A DNA stretch of 6,497 nt from assembly GCA_023391955.1 (NCBI GenBank), contig JAEWAA010000684.1:1-6497 (forward strand), given 5' to 3'. Origin of the DNA: Bacillota bacterium. GTDB taxonomy: Bacteria > Bacillota > Bacilli > Paenibacillales > NBRC-103111. The translations under genes and the position numbers were made by a program. Numbering within the stretch: position 1 is the first letter of the stretch; each line of letters opens with the position of its first letter. Positions 1 through 6,497 of the stretch are shown piece by piece. The notes below the pieces were generated by a model. The model ran no database searches. It was not told the origin of the DNA and saw nothing but the letters and a program-made list of their open reading frames with translations.

Positions 1-244
1 GCGTTACCGCAACGACGGTATCCGCCCAGCGCTCACGCACCTCCTGCCCAATCCGCTCCAGCTGCGCAACAGCCATCGCCGGGTAAGCCTCATATTCCAA
101 GTATAAGGTCTTTTTGCCAAAGGTCAATTCGCGCACAGTGCCAAGGAATAATGTGATGGCCCCGGCCTCCCTGCGGCTCACCTTGTTCGTTAGCTCCTCC
201 GGATCAATCGGCTGATCCGTAATCTCAAACAGCGGGTTATTCAT
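1..244 (-). CDS. moaE: Molybdopterin synthase catalytic subunit MoaE (3' end outside window)
   Basis: MoaE is the large subunit of molybdopterin synthase. In the cytoplasm it uses sulfur from the thiocarboxylate tail of MoaD to convert cyclic pyranopterin monophosphate into molybdopterin. Reading from the ATG at 244-242 gives 81 complete codons before the left edge. The frame begins MNNPLFEITDQPID and contains the family hallmarks GAITLFLGTVREL (residues 28-40), YLEYEAYPAMA (48-58) and an ERW segment (71-73). Arg38 lies in the FxGxVR motif, at the position of E. coli Arg39. MoaE proteins are usually about 150 residues, so roughly half is visible and the catalytic lysines of the C-terminal half are not. 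There is no MoaD-like domain ahead of it, so it is not a MoaD-MoaE fusion at the N terminus. It starts 44 bp after narI with its own Shine-Dalgarno and no intervening terminator, so it is probably cotranscribed with the nar genes. The family call is firm; whether the gene is intact beyond the window is unknown. Confidence 0.93.
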   Translation of the reverse strand, partial: MNNPLFEITDQPIDPEELTNKVSRREAGAITLFLGTVRELTFGKKTLYLEYEAYPAMAVAQLERIGQEVRERWADTVVAVT

Positions 245-251
245 AGGCAAA

Positions 252-262
252 CTCCTGCCTCC
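252..262 (-). promoter_or_regulatory. Shine-Dalgarno of moaE
   Basis: On the minus strand the sequence GGAGGCAGGAG precedes the moaE ATG. The AGGAG part (252-256) ends 7 nt before the start codon, an optimal spacing. The GGAGG part (258-262) is further away and probably secondary. This site fixes the ATG at 244-242 as the start and shows that moaE has an independent ribosome entry site. Confidence 0.8.
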
Positions 263-288
263 ATACGTTCCCTTATTTTCACACAGGA

Positions 289-969
289 TTATCTGCGTTT
301 CCGGTACACCACATAGCTTCTCGTGAGATATTTAATGGGCAGGCTCAGCATATGCACCAGTCTTGTGAAGGGAAAGACAGCGAACAAGGCCAGACCCAGA
401 ATAATATGCAGCTTAAAAATAGCAGGCACTGTATCCATGAGAGTGTAGTCCGGCATAAAACGGAGCACACCGCGCATCCACGGTCCGATAGTCTCCCGGT
501 AATCGAAATCGGAATGTCCCGACATATTGAACAGGGTCGCAGCCATACCTACCACCACGATTAGCGTCAGCAGGATGATGGACAGCATATCCCCGAAGCT
601 GCTGGTTCTGCGGATCCGGGCATCTGAGAAACGGCGGATCACCAGAATGATACATCCGATCAAGGTCAATAATCCCGCGATAGAACCTACATAGAGCGCC
701 ATTGTATGGTACAGATGATCGGATACACCCAGCGCTTCAAGCCACTGCTTGGGGATCAGAATGCCGCCCACATGACCGAAGAAAACAAGCATAATGCCAA
801 CATGAAACAGGTTGCTTCCCCACCGCAGCTTCTTCTTCTCAAGCAGCTCGCTGGATTTCGCCGTCCATCCGAACTGGTCCGTCTGGTACCGGTAATAAAG
901 CCCTACAAGGAAGATGATGAGGATCAAATAGGGGTAAATCACCCAGAGAAACTGGCTTCCCCACGCCAT
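289..969 (-). CDS. narI: Respiratory nitrate reductase gamma subunit NarI (cytochrome b)
   Basis: NarI is the membrane anchor and quinol-oxidising subunit. It takes electrons from menaquinol through two b-type hemes and passes them to NarH on the cytoplasmic face. The protein is 226 residues, almost the same as E. coli NarI (225). Five hydrophobic segments are visible at about residues 5-25, 53-73, 91-112, 128-149 and 184-205. The four heme-ligand histidines are present at His56, His66, His188 and His206, matching E. coli His56, His66, His187 and His205. The C terminus is basic (YRKRR), as expected for a cytoplasmic end. I chose the ATG at 969-967 because a GGAGG lies 8 nt upstream and because it gives the normal N terminus MAWGSQFLW. 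An in-frame GTG at 1011 would add 14 charged residues, has no family support and is rejected. The start overlaps the narJ stop by one base (TAATG), suggesting coupled translation. The stop TAA is at 291-289. Confidence 0.97.
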   Translation of the reverse strand: MAWGSQFLWVIYPYLILIIFLVGLYYRYQTDQFGWTAKSSELLEKKKLRWGSNLFHVGIMLVFFGHVGGILIPKQWLEALGVSDHLYHTMALYVGSIAGLLTLIGCIILVIRRFSDARIRRTSSFGDMLSIILLTLIVVVGMAATLFNMSGHSDFDYRETIGPWMRGVLRFMPDYTLMDTVPAIFKLHIILGLALFAVFPFTRLVHMLSLPIKYLTRSYVVYRKRR

Positions 970-1631
970 TACGCATTCCTCCCTACGTTTCCGTACCCGG
1001 CAGCAGCCCACATGGGTCCGCAGCCCAGCGCGGGCGGCGTGCTTCCGGAACCGGCCGCTCCCGTCATATCAAAAGAGCCCTCTGTGATGCTGGATTCATC
1101 GATAATCCACAGAATGGCGTCCAGCACATGCCGGTAGGGGCTGCCGGAGCGGTGAAGCGCCTCTTGAATGGTCACCATGGCTTTCCGGAAAGACACCAGC
1201 AGGCGCAGCCCCCGGTCTTCGCCGGCAACCGCCGCATATTCCAGCACCAACGGGAGATAATCCGGCAATTCATCTGTGGCAAGGACTATCTCTTCCTGCT
1301 CAAACACTTGCTTCAGCTGCAGCAGCACCGGACCGCGTTCCCGATCATCGCCTAGCTGTCCGTAGGTCAAGTACAAATTGGACTTTTTGCCGAAATCAAA
1401 GGTCTTCACATATCCCGCCCGAATCGCTTCCGCATCCATTCCCGCCAATCCGGCCAGACATTGGCCGGCTAACTTCTGAAGCGGCCCGGCTGTCCCGGCC
1501 TCTTCCTCGCGTTCAAGGAAATGGCACCAATTCACGTACAATTCATCCGATGTATCCTGCCAATCCGCATCCGGGTATTGCAGGAGCTGCGAGAACAACA
1601 TCCAGCTGGAACGCTGCGTCAATACCTTCAT
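969..1631 (-). CDS. narJ: Nitrate reductase assembly chaperone NarJ (delta subunit)
   Basis: NarJ is a cytoplasmic, all-helical system-specific chaperone of the TorD/DmsD/NarJ group. It is not part of the final enzyme. It binds apo-NarG, supports insertion of the molybdenum cofactor and holds NarGH back from the membrane until it is mature. The 220-residue product shows the family pattern: an N-terminal FSQLLQYPD segment (residues 13-21), KTFDFGKKSNLYLTY (76-90), DDRERG (95-100) and ELPDYLPLVLEYAA (121-134). Its length falls between E. coli NarJ (236) and B. subtilis NarJ (about 184). The last ~35 residues (from about 186) are rich in Gly, Ala, Ser and Pro and look disordered. The ATG at 1631-1629 has a GGGAG 9 nt upstream. 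The gene lies 32 bp after narH and runs directly into narI, the usual chaperone position in narGHJI operons. Confidence 0.95.
   Translation of the reverse strand: MKVLTQRSSWMLFSQLLQYPDADWQDTSDELYVNWCHFLEREEEAGTAGPLQKLAGQCLAGLAGMDAEAIRAGYVKTFDFGKKSNLYLTYGQLGDDRERGPVLLQLKQVFEQEEIVLATDELPDYLPLVLEYAAVAGEDRGLRLLVSFRKAMVTIQEALHRSGSPYRHVLDAILWIIDESSITEGSFDMTGAAGSGSTPPALGCGPMWAAAGYGNVGRNA
978..982 (-). promoter_or_regulatory. Shine-Dalgarno of narI
   Basis: GGAGG on the minus strand, inside the last codons of narJ, ends 8 nt before the ATG at 969. It decides between this start and the upstream in-frame GTG at 1011. Confidence 0.8.
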
Positions 1632-1640
1632 TCCTCATCA

Positions 1641-1645
1641 CTCCC
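1641..1645 (-). promoter_or_regulatory. Shine-Dalgarno of narJ
   Basis: GGGAG on the minus strand lies 9 nt before the narJ ATG in the 32-bp narH-narJ gap. An AGGA directly abutting the start codon is too close to act as the ribosome-binding site. Confidence 0.65.
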
Positions 1646-1663
1646 ATCCGATGAATAATTAGC

Positions 1664-3133
1664 TTAACCGCCGCAGGGTCCCGGACCGCCCATCATATTG
1701 GTGAAGCCGCAAGCCCCCTGCTCCGAATAAAGATCCGCAAACTCCTCGCGGTGCGCTGCCGGAATAACGAACCGGTCCTCATACTTGGCAATGGCCAGGA
1801 GGCGGTACATCTCCTCCATATCCTTGGCAGACATCCCGAATTGCTCCAGCAAATCAAGATCTGGCGCCTTCTTCAGGTTCAGGGAACGCATATGGGAGCG
1901 CATCACGGCCATTTTCTTCAGCACATGGGTGATGACCTCCGTATTCCCGGCCGAGAGCAGATTGGCCAGGTATTGTACGGGAATCCGCATATCGTCAATG
2001 GCGGGGAAAATATCCTCCGGCGACGCAGTTGCCCCCTTGCCCTCCACCATGTTGGTAATCGGGCTAAGCGGCGGCACATACCAAACCATAGGCAGGGTCC
2101 GGTACTCCGGATGCAGCGGCAGGGCGATTTTCCAATCTACGGCCATTTTGTAAATGGGGGAACGCTGGGCATATTCGATCCAGTCCTCGGGAATATTCGC
2201 GGCGCGTGCTGCGGCAATCACCTCAGGATCGCTGGGATCCAGGAAAATATCCAGCTGCGACTCATAAAGATCTTGCTCATCGGTCACAGAGGCCGCCGCC
2301 TCCACCCGGTCCGCATCATAGAACATCACGCCAAGATAACGGATACGGCCGACACAGGTTTCCGAGCAAATGGTGGGCAGCCCCTGCTCGATCCGGGGGA
2401 AGCAGAGGGTACACTTCTCCGCCTTGTTGGTCTGCCAGTTGAAGTACACCTTCTTGTACGGACAGCTGGAGACGCAGAACCGCCATGAACGGCAGGCATT
2501 CTGGTCCACCAGGACAATCCCGTCCTCCTCCCGCTTATACATCGCGCCTGAGGGACAGCTGGAGACGCAGGGGGGATTAATGCAGTGCTCGCAAATTCTC
2601 GGCAAATACATCATAAACACCTGCTCGAACTCCATTCGGACGGATTCTTCAATCCCCGCCATATTGGGATCGCGGTAGCCGGATTCATGCACCCCTGCCA
2701 GGTCATCCTCCCAGTTGGGACCCCATTCCAGATTCATATATTCACCGGTAATCTGGGATTTGGGACGGGCTACCGGCTGATGCTTGCGTTCGGGACTTTG
2801 CTGCAGCTTCTCGTAATCGTAATCCCAGGGTTCATAGTAGTCATCAATCATGGGCTGGTCAGGATTGAAGAAGATATTCTTCAGCCGGTTGGCGCGGCTG
2901 CCGGAGCGCAGCTCCAGCTTGCCCTTCTTCAGCACCCAGCCGCCCTTGTATTTGTCCTGGTTCTCCCACTGCTTGGGATACCCGATGCCTGGCTTCGTCT
3001 CCACATTATTGAACCACATGTATTCGGCGCCCTTACGGTTGGTCCAGGTGTTCTTGCAGGTAACGGAGCAGGTATGGCAGCCGATGCACTTGTCCAGGTT
3101 CATGACCATTCCGATCTGCGCTTTAATCCTCAA
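1664..3133 (-). CDS. narH: Respiratory nitrate reductase beta subunit NarH (Fe-S protein)
   Basis: NarH carries four iron-sulfur clusters that conduct electrons from the NarI hemes to NarG, on the cytoplasmic side of the membrane. The protein is 489 residues, close to Bacillus NarH (487) and shorter than E. coli NarH (512). All expected ligands are visible: Cys16, 19, 22 and 26 (CIGCHTCSVTC); Cys181, 184, 189 and 193 (CEHCINPPC, then SSCP); Cys214, Trp217, Cys220 and Cys224 (CRSWRFC); and Cys241, 244, 256 and 260. By a uniform offset of three from E. coli numbering for the later groups, Cys193/214/220 should bind the [3Fe-4S] cluster, with Trp217 in place of a fourth cysteine; the other three clusters are [4Fe-4S]. 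The start is a TTG at 3133-3131: it has a strong AGGAGG 9 nt upstream and gives MRIKAQIGMVMNLDKCIGC, colinear with E. coli NarH. The first 11 bp overlap the end of narG. The C-terminal tail has two further cysteines (475 and 487) in a Gly-rich setting, with no known role. The stop TAA is at 1666-1664. Confidence 0.97.
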   Translation of the reverse strand: MRIKAQIGMVMNLDKCIGCHTCSVTCKNTWTNRKGAEYMWFNNVETKPGIGYPKQWENQDKYKGGWVLKKGKLELRSGSRANRLKNIFFNPDQPMIDDYYEPWDYDYEKLQQSPERKHQPVARPKSQITGEYMNLEWGPNWEDDLAGVHESGYRDPNMAGIEESVRMEFEQVFMMYLPRICEHCINPPCVSSCPSGAMYKREEDGIVLVDQNACRSWRFCVSSCPYKKVYFNWQTNKAEKCTLCFPRIEQGLPTICSETCVGRIRYLGVMFYDADRVEAAASVTDEQDLYESQLDIFLDPSDPEVIAAARAANIPEDWIEYAQRSPIYKMAVDWKIALPLHPEYRTLPMVWYVPPLSPITNMVEGKGATASPEDIFPAIDDMRIPVQYLANLLSAGNTEVITHVLKKMAVMRSHMRSLNLKKAPDLDLLEQFGMSAKDMEEMYRLLAIAKYEDRFVIPAAHREEFADLYSEQGACGFTNMMGGPGPCGG

Positions 3134-6100
3134 GCCAGTTCACCTCCTCCAATTTACGGATCACCACATACAGATCCCGCTGGTTTCCTGTGGGCCCGTA
3201 GTAGTTGAAGCCGTAGCTCAGCTGTGCATATCCGCCGATCATATGGGTCGGCTTTACATGAATCCGCGTTGGGCTGTTATGGGTTCCGCCGCGGGTTGTC
3301 GTCACATCCGTTGCAGGCACGTTAATCGTCCGGTCCTGGGCATGATGCATGTACGCCATTCCCCGGGGCATCCGGTGTGTAACCACCGCCCGTGCCACTA
3401 CAGCGCCGTTTTGGTTGAAGCATTCAATCCAGTCGTTATCCTTAATGTCCGCATCGGCGGCATCGTCCTTATTGATCCAGACAGTAGGTCCACCCCGGAA
3501 CAGAGTAAGCATGGGCAGGGAATCGAAATACATACTGTGAATCGACCATTTGCTGTGCGGAGTCATGAAGTTCAAGGTAATTTCCTTGCCCTTGGCCGCC
3601 GGACGGTTCTTGTTGGTATGGAAAGGCGCATGCTTCATGGTCGGCTTGTAAACCGCCAGATTCTCGCCAAACTCGGTCAACATCTCATGATCCAGGAAAT
3701 AGTGCTGACGCCCAGTCAACGTACGGTAAGGAATCAGCCGCTCTACATTGGTGGTAAAGGGTGAATAACGCCGTCCATGCTGCTCGGAGCCGCTGAATGC
3801 AGGTGAAGTGATGACCGTCTTCGGCTGGGTCGTAATCGCGTCGAAGGTGAAGCGTTCCTCCATCCGGTCCTCCGCCAAATCCTTCAGCTTGAGCGCCGTT
3901 TTCTTCTCCAGTGCCTCCCAAGCCTTCACGGCCATTTTGCCGTTGCTTGTGGAGGATAAGGTGAGAATTGCCTCTGACATGTGGCGGTCCGTCACCAGCT
4001 TGGGACAGCCTTGGCTAATGCCGGGTTCATCCACAACCCCGTTGACCTTCTTCATCAATTCGTATTCATCCGCCGCAGACCAGGTCATCCCTTTAATGCC
4101 GTAAGGCTTATCCTTAATGTTCGGCCCCAGGGCGGTCATCTTCTTGTACACGGCAGCGTAATCCCGTTCCACCACCACGAACTTGGGCATGGTTTTGCCG
4201 GGAATAGCCTCAATTTCGCCCTTGCTCCAGTCGAGAATTTTACCGAAGGGCTGTGCCAGCTCATCGGGGCTGTCATGCTGCAAAGGCACGGCCACAATAT
4301 CCCGCTGGGGTGCATCAAACTGCTGTGCCGCCATCTCCGAGAAGGTCTTGGCAATGGCCTTGAAGGTTTCCCAGTCTGACTTGGATTCCCATAACGGCGG
4401 AACTGCCGGGTTAAACGGATGGATAAAGGGATGCATATCCGTGGATGAAAGATCACTCTTTTCGTACCAGGTTGCTGCCGGCAGGACAATATCTGAATAC
4501 ACAGCGGTCCCGGACATCCGGAAGTCGATATCTACCATCAGGTCCAGCTTGCCCTCGGCCGCTTGGTCATGCCATAGGATTTCTTCGGGACGGAGAGTTT
4601 CGGAGTCATTATTGAGCAGGCCGTTATGCGCGCCCAGCAGATATTTCAGGAAATATTCATGCCCCTTGCCGGAGCTGGAGATCAAGTTGGCCCGCCAAAC
4701 GAACATCACCTTGGGGTGATTCGTTTCCGCATCGGGATCTTCAATGGCGAACTGGAGCTCCCTATTCTTGAGCTGAGCCGCCACATACGCCGCTACCGCC
4801 TCAGGGGATTGATGCCCTTGTGCCGCCGCTTCCTCCGCCAGGTCTATGGAGCTCTTGTTGAACTGGGGATACGACGGCAGCCAGCCTAGCCGTGCCGCCA
4901 GCACATTATAATCCGCATAATGGGCATACCGTGCTTTGCCAGTTAAGGCTGATGTATGACCGTCTACAGGATTGGATTCGAACCTCCATTGGTTGGTGGC
5001 AAAATAGAAGAATGAGGTCCCGTTCTGCTGCCGCGGCGGCATGGTCCAGTCTCTGGCAAATGCCACATTGGCCCAGCCTTCTGCAGGACGCAGCTTCTCT
5101 TGGCCGACATAATGCGCCCAGCCTCCGCCGTTGACGCCCTGACAGCCTGTCATCAGGACCAGGTTCAGCACACTGCGGTAAATCGTATCCGAGTTGTACC
5201 AGTGGTTAATCCCTGCCCCGACGATAATCATCGAACGTCCTTGGCTGTCCACTGCGTTCTGTGCAAACTCCCGGGCAATCTGAATGATGGAAGCCCGGTC
5301 CACGCCGGTGATTTCCTCCTGCCAAGCTGGAGTATAGGCGATGCTGGCGTCATCATAGTCGCTGCCCTGCACTGAATCGACGCCATATTGAGCCAGCATC
5401 AGATCGAACACACTGGTGACACGGTGCTCTACGCCGTTAGCATCGGTGACAGTGCGGTATGGAATTAATCGGGAAACGGCGGATTTCCCCTCATCAGAGA
5501 AATACGGCAGCCTGACCACCAGCTTGCCTGCCGCGGAATCCTGCAAACCCAGCTGGGGATCAATCTCTTCCCCGGTTAAGGTGTCAACCATCTGCAGATT
5601 CCACTTGCCCTCTTCCCCCCAGCGGGAGCCGATAGTGCCGTTGGGGATACGCAGCTCCCCTGTCTTCTCATCAATGAGAACCGTCTTCCATTCGCTGTTA
5701 TTCGTGGTAACCCCCAGATCATGGGCTGTAAGAAACCGGTCTGCCATATATGCCCCATCCTGCTCCTGGAGCAGCACGAGGAACGGGAAATCCGTATATT
5801 TTTTGGAGTAATTTTCAAAATAAGGCGTACGCTGCTTCACATAAAACTCGTTTAATATGACATGCCCCATGGACATAGCCAGAGCGCCGTCGGTCCCTTG
5901 TTTGGCAGGCAGCCATTTATCTGCGAACTTCACAAACTCCGCATAATCCGGACTGATGGAAACAACCTTGGTTCCACGGTAACGGGCCTCCGTCATAAAA
6001 TGGGCGTCCGGGGTTCTCGTCATCGGCAGATTCGAGCCCCACACCAATAGATAACTGGAGTTATACCAGTCGCTGCTTTCGGGAACATCCGTCTGGTCGC

Positions 6101-6497
6101 CCCAGATTTGCGGAGAGGCCGGAGGCAAATCCGCATACCAGTCGTAGAAGCTCAACAGCGGAGAACCGAGAAGAGACAGAAACCGGGAGCCTGCTGCATA
6201 GCTGACCATGGACATGGCCGGTATAGGGGAAAACCCGATGACCCGGTCAGGACCGTACTTTTTGATGGTGTATAACATGGAAGCGGAGATGATCTCCGTC
6301 ACTTCATCCCACGAAGCACGGACCATGCCGCCTTTGCCCCGGGCCGATTTGTAGGTCAGCTTCTTTTGTTCATCCTGGACAATGGAGGTCCACGCTTCTA
6401 CGGGATCATGATGTTTGCTCTTGGCTTCTCGCCACAGATTCAGCAGCTTGCCGCGGATATAGGGGTATTTCACACGGAGGGGACTGTAGAGATACCA
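3123..6497 (-). CDS. narG: Respiratory nitrate reductase alpha subunit NarG (5' end outside window)
   Basis: NarG is the catalytic subunit, reducing nitrate to nitrite at a Mo-bis(molybdopterin guanine dinucleotide) centre on the cytoplasmic face. The frame is open through the right edge: 1124 codons are visible, beginning WYLYSPLRVKYP, which aligns with E. coli NarG from about residue 101. About 100 residues are therefore outside, including the His/Cys ligands of the FS0 [4Fe-4S] cluster. The GTG at 6473 is an internal valine, not the start. Visible hallmarks are GFSPIPAMSMVSYA (visible residues 88-101); FYDWYADLPPASPQ, whose second Asp (visible residue 123, codon 6131-6129) corresponds to the molybdenum ligand Asp222 of E. 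coli; QTDVPESSDWYNSSY; and GGGWAHYVGQEKLRP in the central domain. The C-terminal molybdopterin-dinucleotide-binding domain runs from about visible residue 975 (NFMTPHSKWSIHS) to HMIGGYAQLSYGFNYYG. Estimated full length is about 1225 residues, like Bacillus NarG. No frameshift or internal stop is present. The stop TAA at 3125-3123 overlaps the narH start. Confidence 0.98.
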   Translation of the reverse strand, partial: WYLYSPLRVKYPYIRGKLLNLWREAKSKHHDPVEAWTSIVQDEQKKLTYKSARGKGGMVRASWDEVTEIISASMLYTIKKYGPDRVIGFSPIPAMSMVSYAAGSRFLSLLGSPLLSFYDWYADLPPASPQIWGDQTDVPESSDWYNSSYLLVWGSNLPMTRTPDAHFMTEARYRGTKVVSISPDYAEFVKFADKWLPAKQGTDGALAMSMGHVILNEFYVKQRTPYFENYSKKYTDFPFLVLLQEQDGAYMADRFLTAHDLGVTTNNSEWKTVLIDEKTGELRIPNGTIGSRWGEEGKWNLQMVDTLTGEEIDPQLGLQDSAAGKLVVRLPYFSDEGKSAVSRLIPYRTVTDANGVEHRVTSVFDLMLAQYGVDSVQGSDYDDASIAYTPAWQEEITGVDRASIIQIAREFAQNAVDSQGRSMIIVGAGINHWYNSDTIYRSVLNLVLMTGCQGVNGGGWAHYVGQEKLRPAEGWANVAFARDWTMPPRQQNGTSFFYFATNQWRFESNPVDGHTSALTGKARYAHYADYNVLAARLGWLPSYPQFNKSSIDLAEEAAAQGHQSPEAVAAYVAAQLKNRELQFAIEDPDAETNHPKVMFVWRANLISSSGKGHEYFLKYLLGAHNGLLNNDSETLRPEEILWHDQAAEGKLDLMVDIDFRMSGTAVYSDIVLPAATWYEKSDLSSTDMHPFIHPFNPAVPPLWESKSDWETFKAIAKTFSEMAAQQFDAPQRDIVAVPLQHDSPDELAQPFGKILDWSKGEIEAIPGKTMPKFVVVERDYAAVYKKMTALGPNIKDKPYGIKGMTWSAADEYELMKKVNGVVDEPGISQGCPKLVTDRHMSEAILTLSSTSNGKMAVKAWEALEKKTALKLKDLAEDRMEERFTFDAITTQPKTVITSPAFSGSEQHGRRYSPFTTNVERLIPYRTLTGRQHYFLDHEMLTEFGENLAVYKPTMKHAPFHTNKNRPAAKGKEITLNFMTPHSKWSIHSMYFDSLPMLTLFRGGPTVWINKDDAADADIKDNDWIECFNQNGAVVARAVVTHRMPRGMAYMHHAQDRTINVPATDVTTTRGGTHNSPTRIHVKPTHMIGGYAQLSYGFNYYGPTGNQRDLYVVIRKLEEVNWLED
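3143..3150 (-). promoter_or_regulatory. Strong Shine-Dalgarno of narH, inside narG
   Basis: GGAGGAGG on the minus strand, continuing as GGAGGTGA, is a near-perfect anti-16S match lying within the last codons of narG. It ends 9 nt before the TTG at 3133 and supports this non-ATG start. A nearer GTG at 3143-3141 is out of the narH frame. Confidence 0.85.

Noticed and set aside
245..288. Possible transcription terminator between narI and moaE
   Set aside because: The only hairpin is a 5-bp stem next to the moaE ATG, with no T-run after it on the minus strand.
970..1011. Longer narI starting at the GTG at 1011
   Set aside because: It adds 14 charged residues not seen in the family, while the ATG at 969 has a well-spaced GGAGG and gives the normal NarI length and His numbering.
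289..1137. Other open frames over narI and narJ, including a 143-codon plus-strand frame at 706
   Set aside because: They are shadows of narI/narJ; the heme histidines and membrane segments fix the real frame.
1751..2488. Long open frame (245 codons) on the plus strand
   Set aside because: It lies wholly antisense to narH, whose conserved Cys motifs prove the coding frame. Its translation resembles no family and it has no clear ribosome-binding site.
2850..3764. Long open frame (304 codons) on the plus strand across the narG-narH junction
   Set aside because: It is antisense to two proven genes, is an unbiased shadow of GC-rich codons and has no recognisable domain.
6471..6473. GTG at 6473 as the narG start
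   Set aside because: The frame is open upstream and encodes WYLYSPLR, which matches conserved NarG sequence around residue 101. This is an internal valine codon.
3123..6497. NarG as a divergent molybdoenzyme (for example a nitrite oxidoreductase or perchlorate reductase relative)
   Set aside because: The close match to NarG motifs along the whole length, together with narH, narJ and narI in canonical order, fits ordinary respiratory nitrate reductase.

Overview
The window carries one strand-consistent gene cluster, read entirely on the minus strand. It is the respiratory (membrane-bound, cytoplasm-facing) nitrate reductase operon narG-narH-narJ-narI, followed closely by the start of moaE, a molybdopterin synthase subunit. 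Read in the direction of transcription (right to left in window coordinates), the order is: narG (catalytic molybdenum subunit, 5' end beyond the right edge), narH (iron-sulfur electron-transfer subunit), narJ (assembly chaperone), narI (membrane cytochrome b subunit) and moaE (3' end beyond the left edge).

The genes are tightly packed: narG and narH overlap by 11 bp, narH and narJ are 32 bp apart, narJ and narI share one base in a TAATG junction, and narI and moaE are 44 bp apart. I saw no terminator-like hairpin with a T-run in any gap, so one polycistronic message is the simplest reading. The operon promoter, any Fnr/Nar-type operators and the first ~100 residues of NarG (including the FS0 cluster ligands) lie outside the window to the right. 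No stretch of more than 300 bases lacks a gene, and I found no RNA genes, repeats, mobile elements or CRISPR arrays. The plus strand appears to hold no genes; its longer open frames are antisense shadows of narG, narH and narI.

The proteins work together as follows. NarI takes electrons from menaquinol through two b-type hemes and passes them to the four Fe-S clusters of NarH. These feed the Mo-bisMGD cofactor in NarG, where nitrate is reduced to nitrite. NarJ holds NarGH competent for cofactor insertion and membrane docking. MoaE, with MoaD, converts cyclic pyranopterin monophosphate to molybdopterin, the precursor of the NarG cofactor, so the cluster encodes the enzyme, its chaperone and part of its cofactor supply.

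The likely source is a Gram-positive Bacillota, most likely Paenibacillus or a relative. This is inferred from strong GGAGG-type Shine-Dalgarno sequences before every visible start, a TTG start for narH, protein lengths like those of the Bacillus family (NarH 489 aa, a NarG ending shortly after its last conserved motif) and moderately high GC (mid-50s % by eye, not computed). The window looks like a normal, intact nar operon. I found no evidence of an undescribed system; the findings are modest points about gene coupling and protein tails.
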